From Paracidovorax oryzae ATCC 19882 (GTDB lineage Bacteria > Pseudomonadota > Gammaproteobacteria > Burkholderiales > Burkholderiaceae_C), in contig NZ_JMKU01000001.1 in the NCBI RefSeq assembly GCF_000687165.1, forward strand, positions 344,131 through 408,130: a stretch of 64,000 bases of DNA, written 5' to 3'. Made by a program: the position numbers and the translations under genes. Each line of letters opens with the position of its first letter. Positions within the stretch are counted from its first letter, which is position 1. Positions 46,241 through 55,823 of the stretch are shown one piece after another. The notes below the pieces were generated by a model, which saw only the letters and a program-made list of their open reading frames with translations, was not told where the DNA came from and ran no database searches.

Positions 46241-46648
46241 ATGAAGCTTCCCGACCTCAAGAACGTGCCCTGCATTGTCTGGTGCCTGGGCCTGAATGCG
46301 TTGTTCTTGGCGGGATGGGCTCTGGCAAAGCCCACCTTCGCAGATGCCGAAAACAGCCCGCACCGGGTGTACCGCCTGGAGTTCCACAAAGCTTCTTTTC
46401 TGCAGCGCATCACCCACCCGAGCTTCAAGATGCCCTATGTGGTCCGGCTGTATCGCATCGAGTCCAAGACCTTGCTGGGCCAGAGCGAAGTGGTCGATCT
46501 CTGGCTGAACGGCGATATCGAATGGCAGCTCGATTCGCCGGTGCAAGCCAACAAGGTCTATGTGGGCAGGGATGTCATCTTCAGAGACATCCCATCGGAA
46601 TGCGCCGCCGCGACACAGATACCGGGCTGCCCCAGCACCAACCCCTGA
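46241..46648 (+). CDS. Small membrane-anchored protein, copy 2
   Basis: 135 residues, the same length and plan as the gene at 45795: MKLPDLKNVPCIVWCLGLNA start, one membrane segment, then VYRLEFHKASFLQRITH, VVDLW, DIEWQLDSPVQANKVYVGRDVIFRDIP and a PGCP-x-T-x-P end shared with copy 1. Sequence before the ATG (GTGGTAATGAAGCT) is also shared, so the duplicated unit included the translation start. Its 3' end is three bases from the converging rng stop. Function unknown. Confidence 0.75.
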   Translation: MKLPDLKNVPCIVWCLGLNALFLAGWALAKPTFADAENSPHRVYRLEFHKASFLQRITHPSFKMPYVVRLYRIESKTLLGQSEVVDLWLNGDIEWQLDSPVQANKVYVGRDVIFRDIPSECAAATQIPGCPSTNP

Positions 46649-46651
46649 CCC

Positions 46652-48139
46652 TCACAACAACACGATGTCGTACTGCTCCTGCCCCAACCCACTCTCCGCC
46701 TGCAGCGATATCGGCTTGCCGATGAAATCCGACAACCCCGCCAGATGCTGGCTCTCCTCGTCCAGGAACAGCTCCACCACCTTGGCGGAAGCGACCACCC
46801 GGAACTCGCGCGGATTGAACTGGCGGGCCTCGCGCAGGATCTCGCGCAGGATGTCGTAGCAGACGCTGCGGGCCGTCTTCACGCTACCCTTGCCCTGGCA
46901 GTGCGCGCAGGGCTCGCAGAGCATGTGGGCCAGGGATTCGCGGGTGCGCTTGCGCGTCATCTCGACCAGGCCGAGCTGCGAGAAGCCGCCGGTCATGGTC
47001 TTGACGCGGTCGCGTGCGAGCTGCTTGCGGAATTCGGCGAGCACGGCGTGCTGGTGGTCTTCGCGCACCATGTCGATGAAGTCCGCGATGATGATGCCGC
47101 CCAGGTTGCGCAGCCGCAGCTGGCGGGCAATGGCCTGGGCGGCTTCCAGGTTGGTCTTGAAGATGGTGTCGTCGAAGTTGCGCGCGCCCACGTAGCCGCC
47201 GGTGTTCACGTCGATGGTGGTGAGCGCCTCGGTCTGGTCCACGATGAGGTAGCCGCCGGATTTCAGGTCCACGCGCCGCCCCAGGGCGCGGGCGATCTCC
47301 TCGTCGATGCCGTAGAGGTCGAAGATGGGCCGCTCGCCCTTGTACAGCTGCAGCTTGGGCACGGCGGCCGGGGTGAACTCGCGGCCGAAGGCCTGCAGCA
47401 GGGCGAACTGTTCGCGCGAGTCGATGCGGATGCTGGCGGTCTCTTCGCCCACGAGGTCGCGCAGCACGCGCTGCAGCAGGTTCAAATCCTGGTGCAGCAG
47501 CGAGGCCGGCGGCTGGCGCAGGGCGGCCTCCTTGATGCGCGCCCAGGTCTTGCGCAGGTAGGCGATGTCCTCCGCCAGTTCCGCGTCGGACGAATCCTCG
47601 CCGTTGGTGCGCAGGATGAAGCCGCCGCCACCACCCGTGGCCTTGTCGCCCACCAGGGCCTGCAGGCGCGCGCGCAGCGCATCGCGCTCGGCGGCCGGGA
47701 TCTTCTGCGACACGCCCACGTGGTCGTCCTGCGGCAGGAAGACGAGCAGCCGCCCGGCGATGCTGACCTGGGTGGACAGCCGCGCACCTTTGGTACCGAT
47801 CGGGTCCTTGATGACCTGCACCATGAGCGCCTGCCCTTCGAACACCTGCTTCTCGATGGGTACTGGCGGCTCGCCCTTGCGCGCGAACATGGGTGCCTCG
47901 CCGCCCTCCTGCCGGTGCCACACGTCGGCCACGTGCAGGAAGGCCGCGCGCTCCAGCCCGATGTCGATGAAGGCGGACTGCATGCCCGGCAGCACGCGCG
48001 AGACCTTGCCCAGGTAGACGTTGCCCACCAGGCCCTGCTCCAGCGTGCGTTCCACGTGCAGCTCCTGCACGGCACCGTGCTCGACGACGGCGACGCGGGT
48101 TTCCTGGGGGGACCAATTGATGAGGATGTCTTGTTGCAT
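46652..48139 (-). CDS. rng: Ribonuclease G
   Basis: 495 residues: an S1-like RNA-binding region (VGNVYLGKVSRVLPGMQSAFIDIGLERAAFLHVADV) then the RNase E/G catalytic domain with DQTEALTTIDVNTGGYVG and IADFIDM for the two metal aspartates, and the CEPCAHCQGKG zinc link. It matures 16S rRNA 5' ends and degrades mRNA. The length is normal for Rng and too short for RNase E. It is downstream of maf, as in most betaproteobacteria. Confidence 0.95.
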   Translation of the reverse strand: MQQDILINWSPQETRVAVVEHGAVQELHVERTLEQGLVGNVYLGKVSRVLPGMQSAFIDIGLERAAFLHVADVWHRQEGGEAPMFARKGEPPVPIEKQVFEGQALMVQVIKDPIGTKGARLSTQVSIAGRLLVFLPQDDHVGVSQKIPAAERDALRARLQALVGDKATGGGGGFILRTNGEDSSDAELAEDIAYLRKTWARIKEAALRQPPASLLHQDLNLLQRVLRDLVGEETASIRIDSREQFALLQAFGREFTPAAVPKLQLYKGERPIFDLYGIDEEIARALGRRVDLKSGGYLIVDQTEALTTIDVNTGGYVGARNFDDTIFKTNLEAAQAIARQLRLRNLGGIIIADFIDMVREDHQHAVLAEFRKQLARDRVKTMTGGFSQLGLVEMTRKRTRESLAHMLCEPCAHCQGKGSVKTARSVCYDILREILREARQFNPREFRVVASAKVVELFLDEESQHLAGLSDFIGKPISLQAESGLGQEQYDIVLL

Positions 48140-48236
48140 GGCAGGCGGCGCGGGTCGAGGGCGGGATGGGAAGAAGTGCTCGGGAACCGATGATGCCTCA
48201 ACGGCCCCGCCTCCGCCCCGGGCATGCCGTCGCGCT

Positions 48237-48902
48237 TCAGCCAGGCAGGCCGGCCTGCCGCAGCAGTTGCGCCGTCTCGAACAGCGGCAGGCCCATGATG
48301 CCGGTGTAGCTGCCCGCGATGCGCTCCACGTAGCGGGCCGCAGGGCCCTGGATGCCATACGCACCGGCCTTGCCCAGCGGATCACCGCTGGCGGCATAGA
48401 CCGCGATCTGCTCCTCGGTCATCGCCGCGAAGCGCACCTGTGAGACCGACAGCGCCGCGTGGCGCGCGCCGCCCGGCACCTGCACGGCCACGGCGGTGAG
48501 CACGCGGTGGGTGCTGCCGGACAGGCGGGCGAGCATCTGCCGCGCATGCGCCTCGTCGTCGGGCTTGCCAAGGATGTCGCGGCCCAGGGCCACGGTGGTG
48601 TCGGAACACAGGATGGGCGCGGGCGCCAGGCCGCGCCGCGCATGCCGCGCCACGGCCGCGTCCAGCTTGAGGCCGGTCACGCGCTGCACGTAGCGCGCGG
48701 GTGCCTCGCCGGGCCGGGGCGCCTCGATCGCCTCGGCGTCTTCCACGACGGCATCGCCATCGGCGTTGGGCAGCAGCAGCACGTGCCGCACGCCGATCTG
48801 GTCGAGCAGCTGGCGGCGCCGCGGGCTCTGGGAGGCCAGGTACACGAAGGACGGCGCGGTGGCCTGCGTGGCGGAGGAAGGGGAGGATGGGTTCGGTTTC
48901 AC
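48237..48902 (-). CDS. maf: Maf-family nucleotide pyrophosphatase
   Basis: 221 residues: a short disordered lead, then [13 protein letters not shown] (the family's substrate loop), the [14 protein letters not shown] motif and CSDTTVALG with the catalytic Asp. [29 protein letters not shown] is the usual ending. It removes pyrophosphate from non-canonical or methylated NTPs. I use the GTG at 48902; an ATG 17 codons earlier (48953) is possible, and neither has a clear Shine-Dalgarno. Confidence 0.9.
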   Translation of the reverse strand: MKPNPSSPSSATQATAPSFVYLASQSPRRRQLLDQIGVRHVLLLPNADGDAVVEDAEAIEAPRPGEAPARYVQRVTGLKLDAAVARHARRGLAPAPILCSDTTVALGRDILGKPDDEAHARQMLARLSGSTHRVLTAVAVQVPGGARHAALSVSQVRFAAMTEEQIAVYAASGDPLGKAGAYGIQGPAARYVERIAGSYTGIMGLPLFETAQLLRQAGLPG

Positions 48903-49000
48903 GGCGGCAGGATAGCGGATGCCGGAGCTGCTTCGCGCGGCGATGCATGGCATCGGATGGCCGCGCGGGCAAGTGGCCGGCGGGCGCGAAGATGGCGGGC

Positions 49001-49633
49001 ATGTCCGATGGTCTGCCCAGCTTCCACACCGAGCGCCTGCGCCTGCGCCCCGTCGTCCTGGAGGACGCCCCTGCCCTGCTCGCGATGAGCAATGCGCGCG
49101 CGCCGGGCACCTGGATCGGCTATGCGCCGCTGGCCGACCTGGAGGCCGCCCAGGTGTTCGCCGCGTGGATGGTGATGGTCGGCCGCAAGCCGGTGCCCGA
49201 CATCTGCTGGGCGATCGAGCGGCGCGATGTGCCGGGCCTGATCGGGCTCTGCCAACTCAAGGGCTGGGACCCGGTGGAGCGGACGGCGCAGGTCGGCTAC
49301 GAGATCGCCCGCACCCACCAGCGGCACGGCTTCATGCTCGAGGCGCTGGAAGCGCTGCTGCGCGGCTGCTTCCAGGGTTTCGGGCTGCGGCATCTGGATG
49401 CACACGTGCATGCGGACAATGCCGCTTCGCTGGCGCTGCTGCGGCATGCGGGCTTCGTGCTGCAGGGCGAGCTGCCCGGGGGGGAAACCTGCGGCGGAAC
49501 GACGCATGCGATGCAGGTCTGGCGCCGCTGCGCGGAGGCTATTCCCGGTGGTAGGGATGGCCGGCGTTCACGGACCACGCGCGGTAGAGCTGCTCGATCA
49601 GCAGCACCCGCACCATCGCATGCGGCAGCGTGA
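49001..49633 (+). CDS. GNAT-family N-acetyltransferase (RimJ/RimL type)
   Basis: 210 residues. The first 180 form a GNAT fold of the ribosomal-protein acetyltransferase group: [43 protein letters not shown] (acetyl-CoA loop) and [19 protein letters not shown]. The last 30 residues are Arg/Ala/Ser-rich and lie antisense to the end of rlmH (95-base overlap of convergent genes), so the functional protein may be the first 180. It is the only + strand gene within the yebC-rng group and so probably an insertion. Confidence 0.78.
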   Translation: MSDGLPSFHTERLRLRPVVLEDAPALLAMSNARAPGTWIGYAPLADLEAAQVFAAWMVMVGRKPVPDICWAIERRDVPGLIGLCQLKGWDPVERTAQVGYEIARTHQRHGFMLEALEALLRGCFQGFGLRHLDAHVHADNAASLALLRHAGFVLQGELPGGETCGGTTHAMQVWRRCAEAIPGGRDGRRSRTTRGRAARSAAPAPSHAAA

Positions 49634-50006
49634 GGTCCGAGAGGCGGATGCGCTCGTGCGCGGCCTGGCGGAAGGCCGGGTCGAGCCCGTCCGGGCCGCC
49701 GATGACCAGCGCCACGTCGTCGCCGCCCAGCTGCCAGTCCTTGAGGCGGGCGGCCAGGGCCTTGGTGGTGAGCGAGGTGCCGCGCTCGTCGAGCGCCACG
49801 ACGCGCGTGCCGCGCGGTATCGCGGCCTCGATGCGCTCGCGCTCGGCGGCGTAGAGGGTTTCCAGCGTCTTGGAGCCGCGCGGCTCGGTCTTGACGGCCT
49901 TGAGCTCCACCTTCAACTCGGGCGGGAACCGCTTGGCATAGTCGTCGTAGGCGGTCTGCGCCCAGTCGGGCACGCGCTGGCCCACGGCCACGATGAGGAG
50001 TTTCAT
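49539..50006 (-). CDS. rlmH: 23S rRNA pseudouridine-1915 N3-methyltransferase
   Basis: 155 residues, the standard SPOUT Rlm[16 protein letters not shown] start, [27 protein letters not shown] knot and [25 protein letters not shown] end. It methylates the pseudouridine at 1915 in assembled 70S ribosomes. It lies 80 bases after rsfS, which acts on the same ribosomal subunit. Confidence 0.96.
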   Translation of the reverse strand: MKLLIVAVGQRVPDWAQTAYDDYAKRFPPELKVELKAVKTEPRGSKTLETLYAAERERIEAAIPRGTRVVALDERGTSLTTKALAARLKDWQLGGDDVALVIGGPDGLDPAFRQAAHERIRLSDLTLPHAMVRVLLIEQLYRAWSVNAGHPYHRE

Positions 50007-50086
50007 CGGTCAGTGCTCCGCGGGCATCCTGCCGGAGCCCGGCGCATGCGCCGTGCCCAGGGTGGCACGCCCGCCTGCCCGATCAC

Positions 50087-50905
50087 TCAGCCGGCCTTCT
50101 TGCGGGCCGGGGCCTTTTTGGCAGCGGCCGCGCGCGGTGCAGCCGGACGGGCCGAAGATGCCTTCTTGGCCGCCGCGGATTTGGCCGCGGGCTTGCGGGC
50201 CACCGGCTTCACCACCACCGTCTTCACCTTCGGTGCGGCCGACTTGGCTGCGGGCGACTTGCCGGCAGCGGCCTTGCCCGTGGTCTTGGCGGCGGTCTTC
50301 GCGGGGGCCTTGGCCGGGGTCTTTGCGGCGGCGGCCTTCACGGGCGCGGCCTTGCCGGCAGCTTTCCTGGCGGGAGCCGGAGCGGGGGCGGCGGCGGCAG
50401 CCTTGCTGCGGCCCGGCTTGCGTGCCGGCACTTCCGCTTCGGCTGCCGCAGCCTTCCTGCGCGGCGCGGCCTTCTTCTTCGCGGGTGCGGCATCGCCCGA
50501 TTCGGCGGCCTTCACGGGCTTGGCAGCGCCCAGCTTCAGGCGCACCGGCGTCTCGCCCCAGATCTCTTCCAGGCGGTAGTACTGGCGGATGGCCGGCTGC
50601 ATGATGTGGGCCACGGCGGCGCCGCAGTCCACGATGATCCATTCGCCGTTGTCCTCGCCCTCGGTGCGCGGCTTGGGAAAGCCCGCCTCGCGCACGGCGT
50701 CGCGCACGCTGGCGGCCAGGGCCTTGGTCTGCCGGTTGGACGTGCCCGACGCCACGATGACCCGCTCGAAGAGCGGCGACAGCTTCTCGGTGTTGAACAC
50801 CTGGATGTCTTGCGCCTTGACGTCCTCCAGGCCATCGACGATGGCGCGCTGGAGTTTCGTGACGTCCTTCTTGGCGGCGGATTCCGAACGGGTGGAGGTG
50901 GTCAT
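50087..50905 (-). CDS. rsfS: Ribosome silencing factor RsfS with histone-H1-like tail
   Basis: 272 residues, over twice the usual length of about 115-120. Residues 1-130 are RsfS (LQRAIVDGLEDVKAQDIQVFN, VIVASGTSNRQTKALA, WIIVDCGAAVAHIMQPAIRQYYRLEEIW). The remaining 140 are Ala/Lys/Pro only (AAKKA, PAKTAAK-type repeats), close to histone-H1-like bacterial proteins. RsfS binds uL14 and blocks subunit joining in poor growth; the basic tail could bind rRNA or DNA. The nadD gene that normally precedes it is not here. Confidence 0.88.
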   Translation of the reverse strand: MTTSTRSESAAKKDVTKLQRAIVDGLEDVKAQDIQVFNTEKLSPLFERVIVASGTSNRQTKALAASVRDAVREAGFPKPRTEGEDNGEWIIVDCGAAVAHIMQPAIRQYYRLEEIWGETPVRLKLGAAKPVKAAESGDAAPAKKKAAPRRKAAAAEAEVPARKPGRSKAAAAAPAPAPARKAAGKAAPVKAAAAKTPAKAPAKTAAKTTGKAAAGKSPAAKSAAPKVKTVVVKPVARKPAAKSAAAKKASSARPAAPRAAAAKKAPARKKAG

Positions 50906-51050
50906 CAGGGACGGGAAATGTTGGGGGTGAGAGGCAATATAGCGCGCAACCCGCGCGGGAGCCAATGGAGCGCTGCGGGCACGGAATGCGCCACCGCAGC
51001 GGGGTTGGGGAATGTCTGGCGCCTGGTACCGTTGCGAGGTGGGCGCAGGC

Positions 51051-51069
51051 AGCTATTGAAATTATAGCT
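51051..51069. repeat. AGCTAT-N7-ATAGCT inverted repeat
   Basis: A short AT-rich palindromic element in the 196-base gap between rsfS and hemF. Elements of this form are common in Comamonadaceae intergenic regions. It could be a weak bidirectional terminator, but has no T-run of useful length. Confidence 0.5.
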
Positions 51070-51101
51070 TTGCGCCCTCCCCGGGGGCATGCGGCGGCGC
51101 C

Positions 51102-52073
51102 TCACAGCCAGTCGCGCCGCACGAGGAAGCGCCGCGTCAGCTCGGCTTCGGGCGTGCCCGGGGCGTCCTGCCGCTGGTAGGCCCAGCCCGCCAGGGGCGG
51201 CATGGACAGCAGGATCGACTCGGTGCGCCCGCCGGACTGCAGCCCGAAATGCGTGCCGCGGTCCCAGACGAGGTTGAACTCGACGTAGCGGCCGCGCCGG
51301 TAGCACTGGAAGGAGCGCTCGCGGTCGCCGAAGTAGATGCCCTGGCGCCGCTGCACGATCGGCAGGTAGGCGCCCAGGAACGCATCGCCCACCGACTGCA
51401 TCATCGCGAGGCTGCGGTCGAAGCCCAGCTCGGAGAAGTCGTCGAAGAAGATGCCGCCGATGCCGCGCTGCTCGTCGCGGTGCTTGAGGTAGAAGTACTC
51501 GTCGCACCAGCGCTTGAAGCGCAGGTAGAGCCCTTCGCCGAAAGGATAGACCGCCTCGCGGCAGCTGCGGTGGAAGTGCACCGCGTCTTCCTCGAAGCCG
51601 TAATAGGGCGTGAGGTCCATGCCGCCGCCGAACCAGCACACGGGCGGCTGTCCGTCGCGCGCCGCGGCGATCATGCGCACGTTCATGTGCACCGTGGGCA
51701 CGTAGGGATTGACCGGGTGGAACACCAGCGACACGCCCATGGCCTCGAACGGCGCGCCGGCCAGCTCGGGCCGGTGCTGCGTGGCCGAAGGCGGCAGCGC
51801 GGCGCCGCGCACGTGCGAGAAGCCGCAGCCCGCGCGCTCGAACACGCGCCCGCCCTCGAGGATGCGGGTGATGCCGTCGCCCTGCAGCGGCTCGCCCGGG
51901 GCCTTGCTCCAGGCGTCGGAGAGGAAGCGCGCACCGCCCTGCCCCTCGACGCTCTCGATCGCGTTGGTGATGCGCGACTGCAGGTCCACCAGGTAGGCGC
52001 GCACGCGCTCGGCCGCGTCCGGCGGCGGCGCGGAAGCGCCCGGGACGCGCCCCGGTCCGGATGCCGTGGCCAT
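51102..52073 (-). CDS. hemF: Oxygen-dependent coproporphyrinogen III oxidase
   Basis: 323 residues: [51 protein letters not shown] and [31 protein letters not shown] are the family's most conserved blocks. It oxidatively decarboxylates coproporphyrinogen III to protoporphyrinogen IX in haem synthesis using O2. Its start overlaps the purD stop by one base (TGATG). Confidence 0.96.
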   Translation of the reverse strand: MATASGPGRVPGASAPPPDAAERVRAYLVDLQSRITNAIESVEGQGGARFLSDAWSKAPGEPLQGDGITRILEGGRVFERAGCGFSHVRGAALPPSATQHRPELAGAPFEAMGVSLVFHPVNPYVPTVHMNVRMIAAARDGQPPVCWFGGGMDLTPYYGFEEDAVHFHRSCREAVYPFGEGLYLRFKRWCDEYFYLKHRDEQRGIGGIFFDDFSELGFDRSLAMMQSVGDAFLGAYLPIVQRRQGIYFGDRERSFQCYRRGRYVEFNLVWDRGTHFGLQSGGRTESILLSMPPLAGWAYQRQDAPGTPEAELTRRFLVRRDWL

Positions 52074-53353
52074 CAGCTCTTCACCGCCCGGTGGCCGATG
52101 TCGCGGCGGTACTGCGCGCCGTCGAAGTGGATGCCGCGCGCCACGTCGTAGACGCGCTGCTGCGCCAGCTTCACGCTGTCGGCCAGCGCCGTCACGCAGA
52201 GCACGCGGCCACCGGTGGTGCGCACCACGCCGTCCTGCAGCTCGGTGCCGGCATGGAAAACCATGGCGTCGTCGGCATCCGCCGGCAGGCCGGTGACGGC
52301 GTCGCCCTTGCGGGGGCTTTCCGGATAGCCGTGGGCGGCCATGACCACGCCCAGCGCGGGGCGGCGGTCCCACTGCAGCTCGACTTGGTCGAGCTTGCCG
52401 TCCACGCCGGCGCCCAGCACGTCCACCAGGTCGCTCTTGAGGCGCATGAGGATGGGCTGGGTCTCGGGGTCGCCCATGCGGCAGTTGAACTCCAGCGTCT
52501 TGGGATGGCCCTTGGCGTCGATCATCAGGCCGGCGTACAGGAAGCCCGTGTAGGGGATGCCGTCCTTCTCCATGCCGCGGATGGTGGGCAGGATGATCTC
52601 GCGCATGGCGCGTGCATGCACGTCGGCCGTGACCACGGGTGCGGGCGAATACGCGCCCATGCCGCCCGTGTTCGGGCCCTGGTCGCCATCCTTCAGGCGC
52701 TTGTGGTCCTGGCTGGTGGCCAGCGCGGCGACGTTCTTGCCGTCGCACAGCACGATGAAGCTCGCTTCCTCGCCTTCGAGGAACTGCTCGATGACGACGC
52801 GCGCACCGCCCTCGTTGTGGCTCACGCCGTACTTGTTGTCCACGAGCATGAAGTCCACCGCGTCGTGGGCTTCCTGCGCGGTCATCGCCACGACCACGCC
52901 CTTGCCGGCGGCCAGGCCGTCGGCCTTGACCACGATGGGCGCGCCCAGGCGGTCGATGAAGGCATGGGCCTGCGCCGGATCGGTGAAGGTGTCGTAGTCG
53001 GCCGTGGGAATGCCGTGGCGGCGCATGAAGGCCTTGGAGAAGGCCTTGGAGCTTTCCAACTGCGCGGCAGCCTTGGTGGGGCCGAAGATGCGCAGGCCGT
53101 GCGCGCGGAACTCGTCCACCACGCCGGCGGCCAGGGGCGCCTCGGGGCCGACCACGGTCAGCTGGATCTTCTGCTCCTGTGCCCAGGCGCGCAGCGCGCG
53201 CACGTCGGTCACGGGAATGTTTTCGAGCTTGGAATTGAGGGCGGTGCCGCCGTTGCCGGGGGCCACGTAGACCTTGGTGACCTTGGGAGACTGCGAGAGC
53301 TTCCAGGCCATTGCGTGTTCACGGCCGCCGCCTCCGATGACAAGAACTTTCAT
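52073..53353 (-). CDS. purD: Phosphoribosylamine-glycine ligase
   Basis: 426 residues: [19 protein letters not shown] start, ATP-grasp core ([42 protein letters not shown] region at about 205-235) and [21 protein letters not shown] with the metal ligands. It makes GAR in the second step of purine synthesis. It follows yebC at 22 bases and is translationally coupled to hemF. Confidence 0.97.
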   Translation of the reverse strand: MKVLVIGGGGREHAMAWKLSQSPKVTKVYVAPGNGGTALNSKLENIPVTDVRALRAWAQEQKIQLTVVGPEAPLAAGVVDEFRAHGLRIFGPTKAAAQLESSKAFSKAFMRRHGIPTADYDTFTDPAQAHAFIDRLGAPIVVKADGLAAGKGVVVAMTAQEAHDAVDFMLVDNKYGVSHNEGGARVVIEQFLEGEEASFIVLCDGKNVAALATSQDHKRLKDGDQGPNTGGMGAYSPAPVVTADVHARAMREIILPTIRGMEKDGIPYTGFLYAGLMIDAKGHPKTLEFNCRMGDPETQPILMRLKSDLVDVLGAGVDGKLDQVELQWDRRPALGVVMAAHGYPESPRKGDAVTGLPADADDAMVFHAGTELQDGVVRTTGGRVLCVTALADSVKLAQQRVYDVARGIHFDGAQYRRDIGHRAVKS

Positions 53354-53375
53354 GGGGTGTCCGGGTTCTCGCCCT

Positions 53376-54095
53376 TCAGAGCGCGGCGTTGTGGTAGACC
53401 TCCTGCACGTCGTCGAGGTCCTCGATCACGTCCAGGAGCTTCTGCATGCGCTCGGCGTCTTCGCCGGCCAGGTCGATGGTGACGTCGGGGCGCATGGTCA
53501 CGTCGGCGGCGTCGGGCGCCAGGCCCGCGGCCTCCAGGGCGTTCTTCACGGCCTCGAAGTCGCCGGGCGCGGTGAGCACCTCGATGGCGCCGTCCTCGTC
53601 CGTCACCACGTCTTCGGCGCCGGCCTCCAGGGCCACTTCCATGACCTTGTCCTCGCTCGTGCCGGGGGCGAAGATGAGCTGGCCGACGTGCTTGAACTGG
53701 AAGGCCACCGAGCCTTCCGTGCCCATGTTGCCGCCGTACTTGCTGAACGCATGGCGCACTTCGGCCACGGTGCGCACGCGGTTGTCGGTCATCGTGTCCA
53801 CGATGATGGCCGCGCCGCCGATGCCGTAGCCCTCGTAGCGGATTTCCTCGTAGGTCAGGCCTTCGGCGTTGCCGGTGGCCTTGTCGATGTTGTACTTGAT
53901 GCGGTCGGCCGGCATGTTGGCGGCCTTGGCCTTGTCGATGGCCAGCCGCAGGCGCGGGTTGGCGGAGACGTCGCCCCCGCCGGCGCGCGCGGCGACGGTG
54001 ATCTCGCGAATGATCCGGGTCCAGATCTTGCCGCGCTTTTCATCCTGCCGCCCCTTGCGGTGCTGGATATTGGCCCATTTGCTGTGTCCTGCCAC
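53376..54095 (-). CDS. yebC: YebC/PmpR-family regulator
   Basis: 239 residues: [24 protein letters not shown] start, then [17 protein letters not shown] and [23 protein letters not shown]. This family binds DNA and, in some members, helps ribosomes through proline-rich stretches. The start codon is GTG at 54095 with AAGGA seven bases upstream. First gene of the minus-strand housekeeping run, divergent from a HerA-like gene 75 bases away. Confidence 0.95.
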   Translation of the reverse strand: MAGHSKWANIQHRKGRQDEKRGKIWTRIIREITVAARAGGGDVSANPRLRLAIDKAKAANMPADRIKYNIDKATGNAEGLTYEEIRYEGYGIGGAAIIVDTMTDNRVRTVAEVRHAFSKYGGNMGTEGSVAFQFKHVGQLIFAPGTSEDKVMEVALEAGAEDVVTDEDGAIEVLTAPGDFEAVKNALEAAGLAPDAADVTMRPDVTIDLAGEDAERMQKLLDVIEDLDDVQEVYHNAAL

Positions 54096-54169
54096 AGGGA
54101 GTCCTTGCTGTTGTGTCTATCGATTAATCTACCGGTCGGACGCGATTTTACTTTTGACTCTCCCCAGCC

Positions 54170-55690
54170 ATGGCCGAACCGATCCTGATTGCGAAGCACG
54201 ACACCGCCGAATGCCACCTGCTGCCCGCGCTGGCCAACCGCCACGGGCTCATCACGGGCGCCACCGGCACCGGCAAGACGGTCACCCTGCAGACCCTCGC
54301 CGAGGGGTTTTCCCGCATCGGCGTGCCGGTGTTCATGGCCGACGTGAAGGGCGACCTGACCGGCATCAGCCAGCCCGGCCGCATCGGCGAGAAGATGGCC
54401 GCCACCCTGGCCGAGCGCGGCCTGCCCCTGCCGGAGCCCCTGGCCTGCCCCACCACGCTCTGGGACGTGTTCGGCGAGCAGGGCCACCCCGTGCGCGCCA
54501 CCATCTCCGACATGGGGCCGCTGCTGCTCGGCCGCATGCTGGGCCTGAACGAGACGCAGCTGGGCGTGCTCAACATCGTCTTCAAGATCGCCGACGACAA
54601 CGGCCTGCTGCTGCTCGACCTGAAGGACCTGCGCGCCATGCTCGCCCACGTGGGCGAGAACGCGAAGGAGTTCACCACCGAGTACGGCAACATCAGCGCG
54701 GCCAGCGTGGGTGCCATCCAGCGCGGCCTGCTGCAGATCGAGGCGCAGGGCGGCGACCGGTTCTTCGGCGAGCCGATGCTGGACATCAACGACCTGATGC
54801 AGACGGTGGACGGCCGGGGTGTGGTGAACATCCTCGCGGCCGACAAGCTGATGCAGTCGCCGCGGCTCTACGCCACCTTCCTGCTCTGGATGCTGTCCGA
54901 ACTCTTCGAGCAGTTGCCCGAGATCGGCGATCCGGACCAGCCGAAGCTGGTGTTCTTCTTCGACGAGGCCCACCTGCTCTTCAACGAGGCGCCCAAGGTG
55001 CTGGTCGAGCGCATCGAGCTGGTGGTGCGGCTGGTGCGGTCCAAGGGCGTGGGCGTGTATTTCGTGACCCAGAACCCGCTGGACATTCCCGACAGCGTGC
55101 TGGCCCAGCTCGGCAACCGCGTGCAGCATGCGCTGCGCGCCTTCACGCCGCGCGACCAGAAAGCCGTGAAGGCCACGGCCACCACGATGCGCCCGCAGCC
55201 CGGGCTGGACATCGAGGCCGCCATCACCGAACTGGCCGTGGGCGAGGCACTGGTGAGCCTGCTGGACGCCAAGGGACGCCCCGGACCCACCGAGCGCGTC
55301 TTCGTGCTGCCGCCCGGCAGCCAGATCGGGCCGATCACCCCGCAGCAGCGCCAGGCGCTGATGGCGCAGTCGCTGGTGGCGGGCGTCTATGAAAAGATGG
55401 TGGACCGCGAATCGGCCTACGAGAAGCTGCGCGGCCGCACCGGCGATGCCGTGCAGGCGCCGGCCGGCGGCAAGGCCGGCACGGGGAGCACCGGAGCCCC
55501 GTCCGGGGACGGCGGGCTGCTGGGGGGCCTGAACGATGTGCTGTTCGGCTCCACGGGCCCCCGTGGTGGCAAGAAGGACGGGCTGGTACAGACCATGGCC
55601 CGCTCGGCCGTGCGCACCATGGGCACCTCGCTGGGCAAGGAGATCCTGCGCGGGGTGCTGGGCAGCGTGTTCGGCGGGCGGCGCCGCTGA
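54170..55690 (+). CDS. HerA-like ATPase (DUF853, YjgR family)
   Basis: 506 residues. Walker A GATGTGKT (30-37), Walker [11 protein letters not shown] near 265, and [38 protein letters not shown] with the sensor and arginine region of the HerA/FtsK superfamily. A Gly-rich linker (about 425-450) leads to a C-terminal helix. The physiological role of YjgR proteins is unknown; DNA pumping with a nuclease partner is typical of the superfamily, but no nuclease gene adjoins. Confidence 0.9.
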   Translation: MAEPILIAKHDTAECHLLPALANRHGLITGATGTGKTVTLQTLAEGFSRIGVPVFMADVKGDLTGISQPGRIGEKMAATLAERGLPLPEPLACPTTLWDVFGEQGHPVRATISDMGPLLLGRMLGLNETQLGVLNIVFKIADDNGLLLLDLKDLRAMLAHVGENAKEFTTEYGNISAASVGAIQRGLLQIEAQGGDRFFGEPMLDINDLMQTVDGRGVVNILAADKLMQSPRLYATFLLWMLSELFEQLPEIGDPDQPKLVFFFDEAHLLFNEAPKVLVERIELVVRLVRSKGVGVYFVTQNPLDIPDSVLAQLGNRVQHALRAFTPRDQKAVKATATTMRPQPGLDIEAAITELAVGEALVSLLDAKGRPGPTERVFVLPPGSQIGPITPQQRQALMAQSLVAGVYEKMVDRESAYEKLRGRTGDAVQAPAGGKAGTGSTGAPSGDGGLLGGLNDVLFGSTGPRGGKKDGLVQTMARSAVRTMGTSLGKEILRGVLGSVFGGRRR

Positions 55691-55823
55691 CGGGCCGGCG
55701 CCACACCCGGCCACGGCGCCGGCCAGAAAAAATGGGAAATATGGAAAAGATGGATATGCTAGGCATGACTGCGCGATAGCACGGGACGCAGCCACCCCTG
55801 TCCATCCTTCCTGGAGCCAGACC

